DNA of 64,000 nucleotides, taken from the NCBI GenBank assembly GCA_026645815.1, contig JAPKMR010000001.1, positions 62,001 through 126,000 on the forward strand, written 5' to 3'. Numbering within the stretch: position 1 is the stretch's first letter; every line of letters starts with the position of its first letter. The position numbers and the translations under genes are program-made. Below, piece by piece: positions 11,987 to 20,689 of the stretch. This DNA comes from Anaerolineae bacterium (GTDB lineage Bacteria > Chloroflexota > Anaerolineae > B4-G1 > SLSP01). The notes beneath the pieces were generated by a model that made no database searches, was not told the DNA's origin, and was given only the letters and a program-made list of their open reading frames with translations.

Positions 11987-13258
11987 TTATCCTTGGGGTT
12001 TCTTGCTAATCGTGCCGCCACTGGGCACTTCTAATGCCTCATAGTCTTCCAAGAGCGTGGAAGGGTCAATGCGGCAGTTTCGCCCGATCACGGCACCCGC
12101 CGGGATATGTGCACGTTTACCAACAATGGTAATACCGGTGTTGATGTTGGCAGGTTCCAAGGCATTGGGAGTGTTATCGTCACCAACGCCGAGCTGCACG
12201 CCAGCACCTACCTCAATCTCCTTGTCGAGAATGCAGCGGTTCACCACGGCACTCGCCTGGATAACCGTGTCATTCATGATGACGGAGTCGCGCACAACCG
12301 CGCCCTTCTCCACCCGAACGCCAGGCGAGAGCACGCTATTGATCACCGTGCCCTGGATGAGACAGCCATTCGACGCGATGCTGTTGACCAGTTCTCCTGG
12401 AGGAAGGCATTTGACGGGCGGGCGCTCCTCGGAGCGCGTGTGAATCACCCAGTTCTTATCATAGAGATCCAAACCCGGCGTTTCGCCAAGCAATTCCATG
12501 CTGGTCTCCCAATAGGACTGGATCGTGCCCACATCCACCCAATACCCCATGAAGGGATAGGCATAAGCCTTCCCCATCTGCACAATCTGCGGAATGATAT
12601 TTTTGCCAAAATCGTGCACCGATTCCTTGTCCAGCGCATCTTGCTCCAATAGATCGAGCAAGAACCGGGTATTGAAGACATAGATGCCCATCGAGGCGAG
12701 CGTGCTTTCCGATTGCTTCGGCTTTTCGGCAAAACGGGTGATTTTCTGCCCCGCATTCACCGTCATAATACCAAAGCGATGCGTCTCTTCAGGGCGCACA
12801 TTCATCACCGCAACGGTCAGATCGGCTCCCTTATCCTGGTGGAAGCGCAAAAGGTCACGGTAATCCTGTTTGTAGATATGGTCGCCAGAAAGGATTAGCA
12901 GGGTATCGGATTTCGCATCACGGATAAAGCCCCGGTTCTGGTATAGCGCGTCCGCAGTGCCTCGGTACCAGTCCTGATCGGTGCGCCCGCGATACGGTTG
13001 CCAGATCTGCAAGCCATTGGGGGGACGGCGGTTGAGGTCCCAGGGATCGCCGATGCCCATGTGCTCCATAAGAGAATGGGGGCGGAACTGCGTAAGCACG
13101 GCAATGCGGTACAGGTCGGAGTTGACCGCGTTGGAGAGGGGAAAATCAATGATGCGGTATTTCCCTGCAAAAGGGACGGCGGGTTTGGCACGCTTCTCGC
13201 CGAGAATGCTCAGACGGCTACCTGCTCCCCCAGCCAGGATCAACGTTAAAACAGCCAT
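11987..13258 (-). CDS. glgC: Glucose-1-phosphate adenylyltransferase
   Basis: Makes ADP-glucose from glucose-1-phosphate and ATP, the committed step of bacterial glycogen synthesis. The 423-residue chain begins MAVLTLILAGGAGSRLSIL followed by RAKPAVPFAGKYRIIDFPLSN, the nucleotidyltransferase signature. GTADALYQN, SGDHIYKQDY and FAEKPK mark the active site, and the C-terminus forms a left-handed beta-helix with hexapeptide-like repeats (about residues 290-400). The ATG at 13258 has GAGGAGG seven bases upstream; a longer start at 13285 lacks this. It heads the unit glgC-HAD-GH3 with gaps of 4 and 14 nt. No glgA or glgB is in the window. Confidence 0.95.
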   Translation of the reverse strand: MAVLTLILAGGAGSRLSILGEKRAKPAVPFAGKYRIIDFPLSNAVNSDLYRIAVLTQFRPHSLMEHMGIGDPWDLNRRPPNGLQIWQPYRGRTDQDWYRGTADALYQNRGFIRDAKSDTLLILSGDHIYKQDYRDLLRFHQDKGADLTVAVMNVRPEETHRFGIMTVNAGQKITRFAEKPKQSESTLASMGIYVFNTRFLLDLLEQDALDKESVHDFGKNIIPQIVQMGKAYAYPFMGYWVDVGTIQSYWETSMELLGETPGLDLYDKNWVIHTRSEERPPVKCLPPGELVNSIASNGCLIQGTVINSVLSPGVRVEKGAVVRDSVIMNDTVIQASAVVNRCILDKEIEVGAGVQLGVGDDNTPNALEPANINTGITIVGKRAHIPAGAVIGRNCRIDPSTLLEDYEALEVPSGGTISKKPQG

Positions 13259-13314
13259 AGATTCCTCCTCAAAATCAAAAGTCAATAATCATGTGTGAGA
13301 AGTTTAGCGACTGG

Positions 13315-13332
13315 GCCACGCTGGAGCGTGGC
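13315..13332 (-). terminator. Short hairpin after the histidine phosphatase gene
   Basis: gccacgct / agcgtggc forms a compact stem 17 nt past the stop at 13350. The run of T lies on the plus-strand side (13334-13338), so it would read as a canonical terminator only for rightward transcription, but no rightward gene precedes it. Confidence 0.45.
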
Positions 13333-13349
13333 ATTTTTATAAGTTGCCC

Positions 13350-14027
13350 TCACGGATGCGGAACAGCGTCGAACCAATCCGAAAGACGGTTTCGGGAATA
13401 AGGTGGCTGATCCACGTAATGTGAAACATCATTGAACAACATCAGACGTGCACGCACAGGGTCTCGGAAATCCAGGATATTGAGACTGGCTGGGGATTGG
13501 TCCAGACGGTCGCGGTAACCCCGCGCATCGAAGCCCAAAAGGCTGCTCAGAATCAGCCGAATGGTTGCCTTATGCGAGATCACTGCCACCGTTTGCCCGG
13601 TATGTCGCACTACGATGTCGCGGATAACGGGCAATGCCCGTGCCATCACCATCACGCCGGATTCGCCCTCCTCAGGAGCAAAGGTGAAAGGGTCCTCCTG
13701 CCACGCAGCGTATTCGGCAGGGTAGAGGCGCTCCACATCGGCGCGGCTCAGCGTTTCCCAATGCCCGTGATGGATTTCACGCAATCCCTCACGCGGCTGA
13801 GGCGTCATACCAAAAGGCGCCGCAACGATGGAAGCAGTCTCAACCGTACGGCGCATGGGACTGCAATAGAAAGCTGCGATATTATCATCCGCCAGACGCC
13901 GCGCCAGACACTCCGCCTGCCAGCGACCCTCATCGGAGAGGTCCACCTCGGTGCCGCCGGAGAAGCGATCTTCAGCGCTCAAGCTGGTCGCACCATGCCG
14001 AATGAGATAAAGACGCGTCGTGCTCAT
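13350..14027 (-). CDS. Histidine phosphatase (phosphoglycerate mutase-like)
   Basis: A 225-residue member of the histidine phosphatase superfamily. The catalytic RHG motif is in LYLIRHGATSLSAEDRFSGG and the second His is in VAVISHKATIRLIL; CSPMRRTVETA supplies the conserved Arg. Size and motifs fit the CobC/GpmB/YhfR branch more than true cofactor-dependent phosphoglycerate mutase, so broad phosphatase activity on a sugar phosphate or nucleotide is likely. The ATG at 14027 follows AAGGGGGAAT. It lies 43 nt downstream of the PfkB kinase gene and could be co-transcribed with it. Confidence 0.86.
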   Translation of the reverse strand: MSTTRLYLIRHGATSLSAEDRFSGGTEVDLSDEGRWQAECLARRLADDNIAAFYCSPMRRTVETASIVAAPFGMTPQPREGLREIHHGHWETLSRADVERLYPAEYAAWQEDPFTFAPEEGESGVMVMARALPVIRDIVVRHTGQTVAVISHKATIRLILSSLLGFDARGYRDRLDQSPASLNILDFRDPVRARLMLFNDVSHYVDQPPYSRNRLSDWFDAVPHP

Positions 14028-14070
14028 ATTCCCCCTTGTCTATACTCGAGCAAATTCAAACGAGGGCACC

Positions 14071-15153
14071 TTAGCGCTGGATGCGCGCAGAGCCCCCTGT
14101 AGCAAATGCACGCACCTGATCCAGGGTAGCCATGGTCGTATCGCCTGGGAAGGTGGTCAGCAACGCCCCGTGCGCCCAACCCAGGTTGACCGCGGCTTGA
14201 GGTTCAGCACCTGTAAGCAGGCCATAGAAGAAGCCCGCGGCAAAGCCATCGCCGCCGCCCACGCGATCCAGAACGTCAAGTTCCGCGGTGGGCGCCATAT
14301 ACGTCTGCCCGTTGATCCAGGCAACCGCGCTCCAGCTGTGACGGTTGGTCGAGTGTACCTCACGCAACGTCGTGGCGACGATTTTGACCTGAGGAAAGAG
14401 GTTGATCACCTGGTCAATCATGCCAAAGAAGATACTGGGGTCGAGTTTGGACTTGGCGACGATTTGTGGGCCTGCGACTCCGAGACCCAACTGCAAATCT
14501 TCCTCATTACCCACCAGAACATCCACGTTCTCGACAATGCGTCGAATGACGGATTGTGCCTTCTCTGCCCCGCCCCAGAGATTCCAGAGCTTGGCGCGGT
14601 AGTTCAAGTCAAAGGAGGTGATGGCGCCCGCCGCTTTGGCTGCCCGCATAGCCTCAATGATGACTTCACCGGTGGTCTCAGAGAGCGCCGCAAAGATGCC
14701 GCCGCTGTGCAGCCAACGCACGCCGCCAGCCATGATGGCAGACCAATCGAAGTCACCCGGTTTGAGTTGCGCTGCGGCCTCGTTGGAGCGGTTGTAGAAA
14801 ACCACCGGGGCGCGCATCCCATGTCCACGATCACTGTAAACTGTGGCCATATTGGGCCCGTTAACACCATTATGAGCAAAATGCTTGTAAAAAGGGCGCA
14901 CGCCCATCGCGCGCACCCGCTCAGCAATCAAATCGCCAATCGGATAATCCGCCATTGCGGTCGCGATGCCCGTGCACAACCCGAAACAATCTGCAAGGTT
15001 AGCCGCGACGTTGAATTCCCCGCCGCTCACGTGTACCGCCCACTGCGTGGACTTCCGAAAGGGAATGTTCCCCGGGTCCACACGGTGAACCAGAGCGCCG
15101 AGGGAGAGCAAGTCCAATGACCCTTGTTGTGGAATATCGAGATATGTATCCAT
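14071..15153 (-). CDS. PfkB-family sugar kinase (KdgK-like)
   Basis: A 360-residue ribokinase-fold kinase. The N-terminal glycine pair is VSGGEFNVAANLA and the C-terminal anion hole with catalytic Asp is RVGGGDGFAAGFFYGLL (PfkB signature 2). The closest named relatives by eye are 2-keto-3-deoxygluconate kinases, but the N-terminal half is divergent. It belongs to the uronate/sugar block and is the best visible candidate for the missing kinase of that block (2-keto-3-deoxygluconate or gluconate). No mannonate dehydratase or KDPG aldolase, which a KDG kinase would need, is seen in the window. The start follows AAGGAG. A stretch TTAGCGCTGG at its 3' end resembles half of the LacI operator but is probably chance. 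Confidence 0.83.
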   Translation of the reverse strand: MDTYLDIPQQGSLDLLSLGALVHRVDPGNIPFRKSTQWAVHVSGGEFNVAANLADCFGLCTGIATAMADYPIGDLIAERVRAMGVRPFYKHFAHNGVNGPNMATVYSDRGHGMRAPVVFYNRSNEAAAQLKPGDFDWSAIMAGGVRWLHSGGIFAALSETTGEVIIEAMRAAKAAGAITSFDLNYRAKLWNLWGGAEKAQSVIRRIVENVDVLVGNEEDLQLGLGVAGPQIVAKSKLDPSIFFGMIDQVINLFPQVKIVATTLREVHSTNRHSWSAVAWINGQTYMAPTAELDVLDRVGGGDGFAAGFFYGLLTGAEPQAAVNLGWAHGALLTTFPGDTTMATLDQVRAFATGGSARIQR

Positions 15154-15213
15154 GGAAACTCCTTTTTGATAACAGCTCTGAACCAGGAAAATCCCTACAC
15201 CATCATAAGCCTT

Positions 15214-15244
15214 CGGCAGCTACCTCGAAGTGAAGTAGCTGCCG
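15214..15244 (-). terminator. Hairpin after the cytidylate-kinase-like gene
   Basis: A perfect 10-bp stem (cggcagctac / gtagctgccg) with an 11-nt loop lies 25 nt beyond the stop at 15269. No U-tract follows on the minus strand. Confidence 0.55.
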
Positions 15245-15268
15245 CAGACGAGCCTCCCGCTGGAGCGG

Positions 15269-15898
15269 CTACTGAAGCAGTTCCAGCGCCTTGACGATCA
15301 ATTCGACCGCCCCTTCGGGTGTGATTTTTTCCGTGCTGATAACGAGATCATACAATGCAGGGTCCGCAATATCGGCGCCATAGAAACGCTGAACGAAGTC
15401 AATGTGTGCCTGGTCACGCTCGCGGGTCCGCTGTTGTGCATCTTCCTCGCTCAGAACAGCGCGAGCCTGCCAGCGCCTGACACGGGTTTCGAATGGCGCT
15501 ACGATGCGCACGTGCAACACATCCGGCTTGCCAGCGAGGGCAATCTGCCCGCCGCGACCGATAATCACAACATCGCCCTGCTCGTATGCCGCTTCAATCA
15601 TGCTCCGCACACGCTCCACAGAAAGCGCCTCATGGGCATCATGCCGTGCCGCAAGCGTCCAGCTGCTGGGATCGCCAAAGGGTGTTTGGAAATTGCCGAA
15701 GATACGCTCGAGAATACCCTTAGCCTGGTGTTTGTCCGCGGAGACATCTACAATCTCCCTGGGATCTATCCCCATCTCCTGTGCAAGTTCTGCCATGAGC
15801 TTCTTATCGAAATACCGATAACCAAGTCGCTCACAGAGTAAACGAGTCACGGCATCGCCGTCGCTCCCCGACTGCCGGGAAACAGTAATCACTGCCAT
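15269..15898 (-). CDS. Cytidylate-kinase-like P-loop protein
   Basis: A 209-residue member of the cytidylate-kinase-like family (Pfam Cytidylate_kin2 type). It opens MAVITVSRQSGSDGDAV, where the Walker A loop is modified to SRQSGSDGDAV, and continues LLCERLGYRYFDKKL. VVIIGRGGQIAL and the LID-like RTRERDQAHIDFVQRFY complete the nucleoside-monophosphate-kinase fold. It sits between the PfkB kinase and the beta-glucuronidase genes, 35 nt downstream of the latter. Members of this family are widespread but poorly characterised, and the substrate need not be CMP. Given the context, phosphorylation of a sugar acid cannot be excluded, but nothing in the sequence proves it. Confidence 0.83.
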   Translation of the reverse strand: MAVITVSRQSGSDGDAVTRLLCERLGYRYFDKKLMAELAQEMGIDPREIVDVSADKHQAKGILERIFGNFQTPFGDPSSWTLAARHDAHEALSVERVRSMIEAAYEQGDVVIIGRGGQIALAGKPDVLHVRIVAPFETRVRRWQARAVLSEEDAQQRTRERDQAHIDFVQRFYGADIADPALYDLVISTEKITPEGAVELIVKALELLQ

Positions 15899-15933
15899 AA
15901 TTGACCTCCTCGCTATGGAACTAAAGGTTAAGA

Positions 15934-17709
15934 TTAAGCTTCGAACCAGAATTCGCGCAACACGTGCGCCGCCATCTTGGGCGTGCGAATGCGCGTGAAG
16001 ATGCCCTTATGGTTCAAGCCCCCCACACGCGCAATGCTTTGCACCGCAGCAAAGTCCGCGAAATTCCAGACCTGCATGCCGGCGACAAATTCGCGCTCCG
16101 CTGCCACATCAAGGTGGAAACGGATATACTGAGCCTGATAATCCTCAGTCCACATCACATCCGGTTTCCCATGATAACCGGCAATAGTATCCGCGCCAAA
16201 CTCGGTCATGATGAGCGGCTTGTGGAATCGGCCCCATACCTGATCCAGCTCCTTCTCAAGCATCACACGCGCGATATCGAGTTGACCGCCCAGGGCATAC
16301 CAACCCCAATAGCGGTTCATACAGATAACATCGCAATTTTCCATCCAGTTCTGAGGTCCGCCCATCACCGTGACGATGGTAACCAGGCGTGTTGGATCGA
16401 GCTCACGGGCGCGGTCCAGAAGTGCATCCAAGAAGCGTTTACCGGGAAGGTTTGTCTCCTCAATGGACGTCTGGCTTTCACCGATTGAGCCAACACCCAC
16501 GCCAGCGTGCATAGGTTCGTTAGCCACACACCACATCACCACTGCGGGATGGTTTTTGTCGCGGGCAATCAGCTCCTCAATCTGCTGCAAACACATGCGT
16601 AGCCGTTCGGGATAGTTGGCCTCATCTCCCATCTGCAAGCTGACGGCGGGGATTTCATCTATGATCAAGAAGCCCTCACGATCCGCCAGCTGCATCTCTT
16701 CCTCACTGTAAGGATAGTGCGAGGTACGGTAGCTGTTGGCGCCAGTCCAGCGCATGAGCTGGTAATCCTTCACCATCAGTGGAAGATTCAACCCCTTGCC
16801 GCTGGCAATGAAATCCTCGTGCCGTCCAAAGCCATTCAACTTCACCGGTTTGCCATTGAGCAGGATTTTACCATCCTCTACCGCGATGGTGCGGATGCCG
16901 ACTTTGAGGCTGTAACTATCATCTTCCGATGTCACAGTCAGATCGTAGAGATATGGGTCCTTATCCGACCACAGGTTGGCGCCAGGCACAATTAGCGTAA
17001 CTTCGGCAAGGCCATCCACAAAGGCGAGCACTGCATGAATGCCCACGCCATCACCCTTAAGTTGCACAGTGCCTTCTCCGCTTACGGAGGCGTTGAGCCG
17101 GGCGGTGACCTTCACTAGACCGTCGGCGCCCACGATATCGGTAACCACCGTAATATCCTCGATATAGGTCTGCGGCACAGAGTACAGCACAACCGGACGG
17201 TGAATGCCCGAGAAGGGGTAGAAATCGTAGGTAGTTTTGGGAGTACTGGCAAACATGCTCATCGCTGAGCCAGTGACGTTGCCGGAGGGCACACGCTCAG
17301 GGCGCAGCTCGTTTTCAACACTGATGGCCAAAACGTTTTCCTCATCCCACTTCACGTAATCCGTGATCTCGAAAGCAAAGGGCAGGTGCCCGCCTTCGTG
17401 CCAGCCCACCTTTACCCCATTGACATAGACGGTTCCGAAATAGACGGCAGAGCCAGCACGAATGAAGATGCGGTGGCCCTTCCAGACCGAGGGAACATAA
17501 AACTTCCTGGCATACCACACCAGATCGAGGTAGCCAAAGAGGTCATCATACTGCTCGTTCCAGCTGCCCGGAACAGCCATTGGACGTGCATCGCTCAAGC
17601 CATTCGCCCAACCATTGGTTTCACCAGTGCGGTCGGGGTCACACCGAAAATCCCATATACCTGAAAGATCGAGTTTGTTGCGATGGCTGTTTTGAACTGG
17701 ATATAACAT
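15934..17709 (-). CDS. uidA: Glycoside hydrolase family 2 beta-glucuronidase
   Basis: Hydrolyses beta-D-glucuronides to free glucuronate; 591 residues against about 600 for E. coli GusA. Domain order is sugar-binding jelly roll, immunoglobulin-like domain, TIM barrel. The acid/base Glu is in WCVANEPMH and the nucleophile Glu in IMTEFGADT. The C-terminal GLNHKGIFTR matches the E. coli NKKGIFTR segment, whose Asn and Lys recognise the glucuronate carboxylate, so uronide specificity is well supported. The ATG at 17709 has AGGAGG six bases upstream; the longer frame to 17769 does not. No signal peptide. It follows the MFS gene and precedes the cytidylate-kinase-like gene, and feeds glucuronate to UxaC encoded on the other side of the regulator. 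Confidence 0.93.
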   Translation of the reverse strand: MLYPVQNSHRNKLDLSGIWDFRCDPDRTGETNGWANGLSDARPMAVPGSWNEQYDDLFGYLDLVWYARKFYVPSVWKGHRIFIRAGSAVYFGTVYVNGVKVGWHEGGHLPFAFEITDYVKWDEENVLAISVENELRPERVPSGNVTGSAMSMFASTPKTTYDFYPFSGIHRPVVLYSVPQTYIEDITVVTDIVGADGLVKVTARLNASVSGEGTVQLKGDGVGIHAVLAFVDGLAEVTLIVPGANLWSDKDPYLYDLTVTSEDDSYSLKVGIRTIAVEDGKILLNGKPVKLNGFGRHEDFIASGKGLNLPLMVKDYQLMRWTGANSYRTSHYPYSEEEMQLADREGFLIIDEIPAVSLQMGDEANYPERLRMCLQQIEELIARDKNHPAVVMWCVANEPMHAGVGVGSIGESQTSIEETNLPGKRFLDALLDRARELDPTRLVTIVTVMGGPQNWMENCDVICMNRYWGWYALGGQLDIARVMLEKELDQVWGRFHKPLIMTEFGADTIAGYHGKPDVMWTEDYQAQYIRFHLDVAAEREFVAGMQVWNFADFAAVQSIARVGGLNHKGIFTRIRTPKMAAHVLREFWFEA

Positions 17710-17754
17710 CCCTGCCTCCTGAATTGAAAATAACGATCCTACCCGCTTTTGTAC

Positions 17755-17788
17755 AAAGGGCGCCTTCAAGATTTTGTCAGCGCCCTTT
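17755..17788 (-). terminator. Hairpin between MFS and beta-glucuronidase genes
   Basis: aaagggcgc / gcgcccttt forms a perfect 9-bp stem with a 16-nt loop in the 112-nt gap. It may attenuate read-through from the transporter gene into the glucuronidase gene or stabilise the upstream mRNA. Confidence 0.5.
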
Positions 17789-17821
17789 ATATCTACCGCA
17801 TTTTCCAGTGAGTTACTCCAT

Positions 17822-19123
17822 CTATTGAGCTGCAGCCAGCTTTGCTTTCAGAGCAGCGACATCCTTCGGATAGAATTTGTAGAACAAGAACCAGAAAACT
17901 GCATTTATCGCGTAGGGAATGACCACCAGGTAAAGCATGATCTGTACCAGACTCAACGTCTTGGTCAACGGAGCAATAGCGAGCATCATCGTAGCGCTGA
18001 TAGCACCCTGGATAAAGGAAAAGAGCAGAGCGAAAGCGGTCGCCGAGTATTTCGGCTCCACCACGGAGGCAACCATCGGAAGCACACACCCAGAGAAGCC
18101 GATGGAGCCTACCAGACCAGCAAGGAAGACAATCACGTAAGCCATGAAGCCCTGCCCCCAGTCAATTTGCGTCATCAAGAAGGTCATAATCGCAAAACCA
18201 ACCAGGTACAACTGCATGAGGGTGATGCGTCCCTTGGGTCCCATCTTCCGCTCAAACATATCTCCCAAATACCCACCGATGAAAGAGCTGAGCATGAAAC
18301 CACCGAAGAAGACGGAGTTGAGGACAGCCGCCCTGGGGGTATCCCAGCCACGGGCTTTCACAAAGAAAGTCACCATGAAGGCAAACAGTACCAGCGAGGT
18401 GATGAAAAGCAGCTGCACTGCCAGCAACAGGATCGTGGGGGTCTTGAGGAGCGTGCCGACGTCCTTTAGGTTGAACTTACCCGCCTCTGGGTCAGTCTCA
18501 TCAACCTTGCCCTTAGGAGGCTCCTTAACAAAAAACGCAATGAGGATACCGCTCAGGATGCTTGTGCCAGCCATAATATACATACCGATGCGCCAACCAT
18601 CCGGAATGTTCGCCAACCGGCCAATCACAGGGGTAAGAACCAGGCTGCCCAATGATGAAACCGAGCGCATGGCGCCATAAGCTTTACCACGCTCATCATC
18701 TTCAAACATATCCCGGAGTAAACCGTTGGCAATCGGCTCTCCTGCTACGGTGCCAATAACCGCGATGGAGTAGAGAATCAACAATTGGGTATAGTCTTGA
18801 GCAAAGCCGACACCAATCGTCCACAAACCCCAAATGCCAGTAACAAGAATGAGGATTTTCTTCCGACCGAAGCGGTCGGCAAGCATGGACCAGAGCGTGC
18901 CAAACAACATCCGGGCATATTTGCTAATGCTAGAAAGAACACCCAGGGCTCCCAAGGGCAACGCTAAAGCATCCATGATCACAGGGAAAAGGGTGTTGAT
19001 CAACCCACCCTCCATACCGTCGCTGATGAAGGCAACGGCCATTGAAGCCAGCCCTGCCCAACGCGTCTTCTTATACTCGGCGCTCAACCGGGGCTGCGCA
19101 ACTTCTACAGGTACACTACTCAT
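17822..19123 (-). CDS. Major facilitator superfamily transporter (probable glucuronide/uronate permease)
   Basis: A 433-residue inner-membrane carrier with about twelve hydrophobic helices. The MFS loop 2-3 motif is seen as MLADRFGRKK, and a central cytoplasmic loop (about residues 195-225, KEPPKGKVDETDPEAG) separates the two halves. It is the first gene after the operator-bearing leftward promoter and is followed by the beta-glucuronidase, so import of glucuronides or uronates is the natural inference. Sequence alone does not give the substrate. The ATG at 19123 follows GAGGAGG. Confidence 0.88.
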   Translation of the reverse strand: MSSVPVEVAQPRLSAEYKKTRWAGLASMAVAFISDGMEGGLINTLFPVIMDALALPLGALGVLSSISKYARMLFGTLWSMLADRFGRKKILILVTGIWGLWTIGVGFAQDYTQLLILYSIAVIGTVAGEPIANGLLRDMFEDDERGKAYGAMRSVSSLGSLVLTPVIGRLANIPDGWRIGMYIMAGTSILSGILIAFFVKEPPKGKVDETDPEAGKFNLKDVGTLLKTPTILLLAVQLLFITSLVLFAFMVTFFVKARGWDTPRAAVLNSVFFGGFMLSSFIGGYLGDMFERKMGPKGRITLMQLYLVGFAIMTFLMTQIDWGQGFMAYVIVFLAGLVGSIGFSGCVLPMVASVVEPKYSATAFALLFSFIQGAISATMMLAIAPLTKTLSLVQIMLYLVVIPYAINAVFWFLFYKFYPKDVAALKAKLAAAQ

Positions 19124-19167
19124 GCAAGCACCTCCTCACTAATATGGATCACTGTAACATGCGATTC

Positions 19168-19183
19168 ACGTTAGCGCTAACGT
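19168..19183. promoter_or_regulatory. LacI-family operator O1 upstream of the MFS gene
   Basis: A perfect 16-bp palindrome, acgttagcgctaacgt, with the central CG step typical of LacI/GalR-family sites. The 12-bp core gttagcgctaac recurs exactly at 20678-20689 on the other side of the regulator gene. It lies just downstream of the predicted -10 element of the leftward promoter, a position suited to repression. Confidence 0.82.
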
Positions 19184-19192
19184 TATATGGCT

Positions 19193-19220
19193 ATCTTATC
19201 ATGGATATGATGTTTGTCAA
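19193..19220 (-). promoter_or_regulatory. Promoter of the MFS/beta-glucuronidase operon
   Basis: On the minus strand, TTGACA (19220-19215, perfect -35) and TAAGAT (19198-19193) are separated by 16 nt. The sequence ATCCATGATA precedes the -10 region here and at the uxaC promoter. The operator core begins 11 nt downstream of the -10 element. Confidence 0.65.
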
Positions 19221-19337
19221 TACCCAAATCTCCGGAAAGTGTTCAGATTTCCATTACGGGGCGTGAATTTCGGGCTGAGGCTCGCTAGAAAGAGTGTTTT
19301 TGGCACCGTGCCACGCGCAGCGCCGCAGATATTCAAC

Positions 19338-19382
19338 ATAATGCTAGCGCGACGCAGTTTAGCCACGTCGCGCTAGCATTAT
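19338..19382 (-). terminator. 17-bp hairpin downstream of lacI
   Basis: ataatgctagcgcgacg / cgtcgcgctagcattat forms a perfect 17-bp stem with an 11-nt loop, about 100 nt past the lacI stop. No U-tract follows. It probably separates regulator transcription from the MFS promoter region. I see no gene in the 19124-19479 gap; it otherwise holds the operator and the leftward promoter. Confidence 0.6.
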
Positions 19383-19479
19383 CATAAAGCAAGCTATTTC
19401 ACTTTGCCAGGGTCAATCAGACAGATTTACCACACCTCGACCAGAGCGTCCTGCCTGATGGTTCCACAACAGGCACAAA

Positions 19480-20481
19480 TCACGCCGAATCACGCACATA
19501 CAGCTCCGGCTCAATCAACATCGCCGCGGGGCAGACCACGCCCCCCATCATATCTAGTAGCGACTGCATCGCCACTTTCCCAATATGCATCAGGTTCACA
19601 TGCAAAGTTGTGAGTTGAGGTTTGATGATTGTCGCCAGCGGAATATCGTCAAAACCGATGATCCCGATATCTTCGGGGACACGGCGCCCCAGAGCCTGAC
19701 AAGCCTGCATAGCGCCAACCGCCACCAGATCGTTGAACGCGAGGATGGCATCCACATCCGGACAGCGCTTCAACAAAGCCAACGCCGCCTCATACCCACT
19801 CTCAGTATCCGGAATACAACATTCCTCCAAAAGTGAGTCCAAAGGCAGATTAGCCGCCGTCAGCGCAGCATAATATCCTTGCAAACGGCGATGCGCGGAT
19901 AATGAATGAGAAGGACCGTTGAGATAGGCGATACGCCGCCGCCCTCGCCCCACAAAATGCGCTACCGCCAACCGCGCACCGCGGTGATCGTGTACATTCA
20001 GCGTCATCGCGTGCGACAAGGGCTCTTCCAACTCGCGATTGAGCAACACCACAGCAGGGAAACGGTTCAGCTGGACTTTGAGGTCCTCAACAGATACGCG
20101 GGCGCTACACCAGATCAATCCATCCACATCCTTTTGCCACAAGGAATTAAGTGCTTCTAGTTCACGCGTTGGATCCTCAACCGTATTGACCAGAAAGACG
20201 CTGTAGCCATGCTCATAAGCCGCATCTTCCACACCGCGGGCAATCTGGGCAAAGAAAGGGTTGGTGTTATCGGGAACAATCAACCCCACACTGGTGGTCT
20301 GATTTGTCGCCAGACCCCGGGCAATCTGGTTGGGGTGGTAACCCAATTCATTCGCCAACGCCAGAATCTCCTGGCGCAATTCTTCACTCACACCGGGTTT
20401 GTTGTTGATGGCACGGGAAACCGTCATCAATGAAACGCTAGCTGCATCAGCGATATCAGCGAGTGTGGGACGTTTTATCAT
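19480..20481 (-). CDS. LacI/GalR-family transcriptional regulator
   Basis: A 333-residue repressor-type protein. The N-terminal helix-turn-helix reads TLADIADAASVSLMTVSRA, followed by the hinge helix region INNKPGVSEEL, then a periplasmic-binding-protein-like effector domain with GLIVPDNTNPFFAQIARGVE and IGFDDIPLATIIKPQLTTL. The ATG at 20481 has GAGGCTGAT upstream. Identical operator cores lie upstream of the leftward MFS operon and in the intergenic region shared with uxaC, so it most likely controls both arms of the glucuronide regulon and possibly itself. The inducer is unknown; a uronate or aldonate such as fructuronate, mannonate or gluconate would fit. Confidence 0.93.
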   Translation of the reverse strand: MIKRPTLADIADAASVSLMTVSRAINNKPGVSEELRQEILALANELGYHPNQIARGLATNQTTSVGLIVPDNTNPFFAQIARGVEDAAYEHGYSVFLVNTVEDPTRELEALNSLWQKDVDGLIWCSARVSVEDLKVQLNRFPAVVLLNRELEEPLSHAMTLNVHDHRGARLAVAHFVGRGRRRIAYLNGPSHSLSAHRRLQGYYAALTAANLPLDSLLEECCIPDTESGYEAALALLKRCPDVDAILAFNDLVAVGAMQACQALGRRVPEDIGIIGFDDIPLATIIKPQLTTLHVNLMHIGKVAMQSLLDMMGGVVCPAAMLIEPELYVRDSA

Positions 20482-20637
20482 ATCAGCCTCTATCTTCAGA
20501 TACTATAGTTGTGCAAATTGCCAGTCACCAGGTTCGCTAGAGCACGTATCACACCACGTGGGCAAGCCTCACTATATCCTTGCCATCCCCAATCTCAGCT
20601 GGTTGCACCGAAATCTGCGCTTTCATCAATTTACCTA

Positions 20638-20665
20638 TTGTAATCCAAAAAATCCATGATACAAT
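20638..20665 (+). promoter_or_regulatory. Promoter of the uxaC operon
   Basis: TTGTAA (20638-20643) and TACAAT (20660-20665) with a 16-nt spacer. The -10 is preceded by ATCCATGATA, as in the leftward promoter. The rest of the 20482-20785 gap holds the operator, the uxaC leader and the untranslated start of lacI; no gene is seen. Confidence 0.6.
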
Positions 20666-20677
20666 AACATTAGTTAC

Positions 20678-20689
20678 GTTAGCGCTAAC
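20678..20689. promoter_or_regulatory. LacI-family operator O2 upstream of uxaC
   Basis: The perfect 12-bp palindrome gttagcgctaac, identical to the core of O1 at 19170-19181. It starts 12 nt after the predicted uxaC -10 element, so a bound repressor would cover the transcription start. It also lies in the region divergent to lacI and could mediate autoregulation. Confidence 0.82.

Noticed and set aside
14071-14080. Third LacI operator (TTAGCGCTGG)
   Set aside because: Only half of the palindrome matches and it lies at the 3' end of the PfkB gene.
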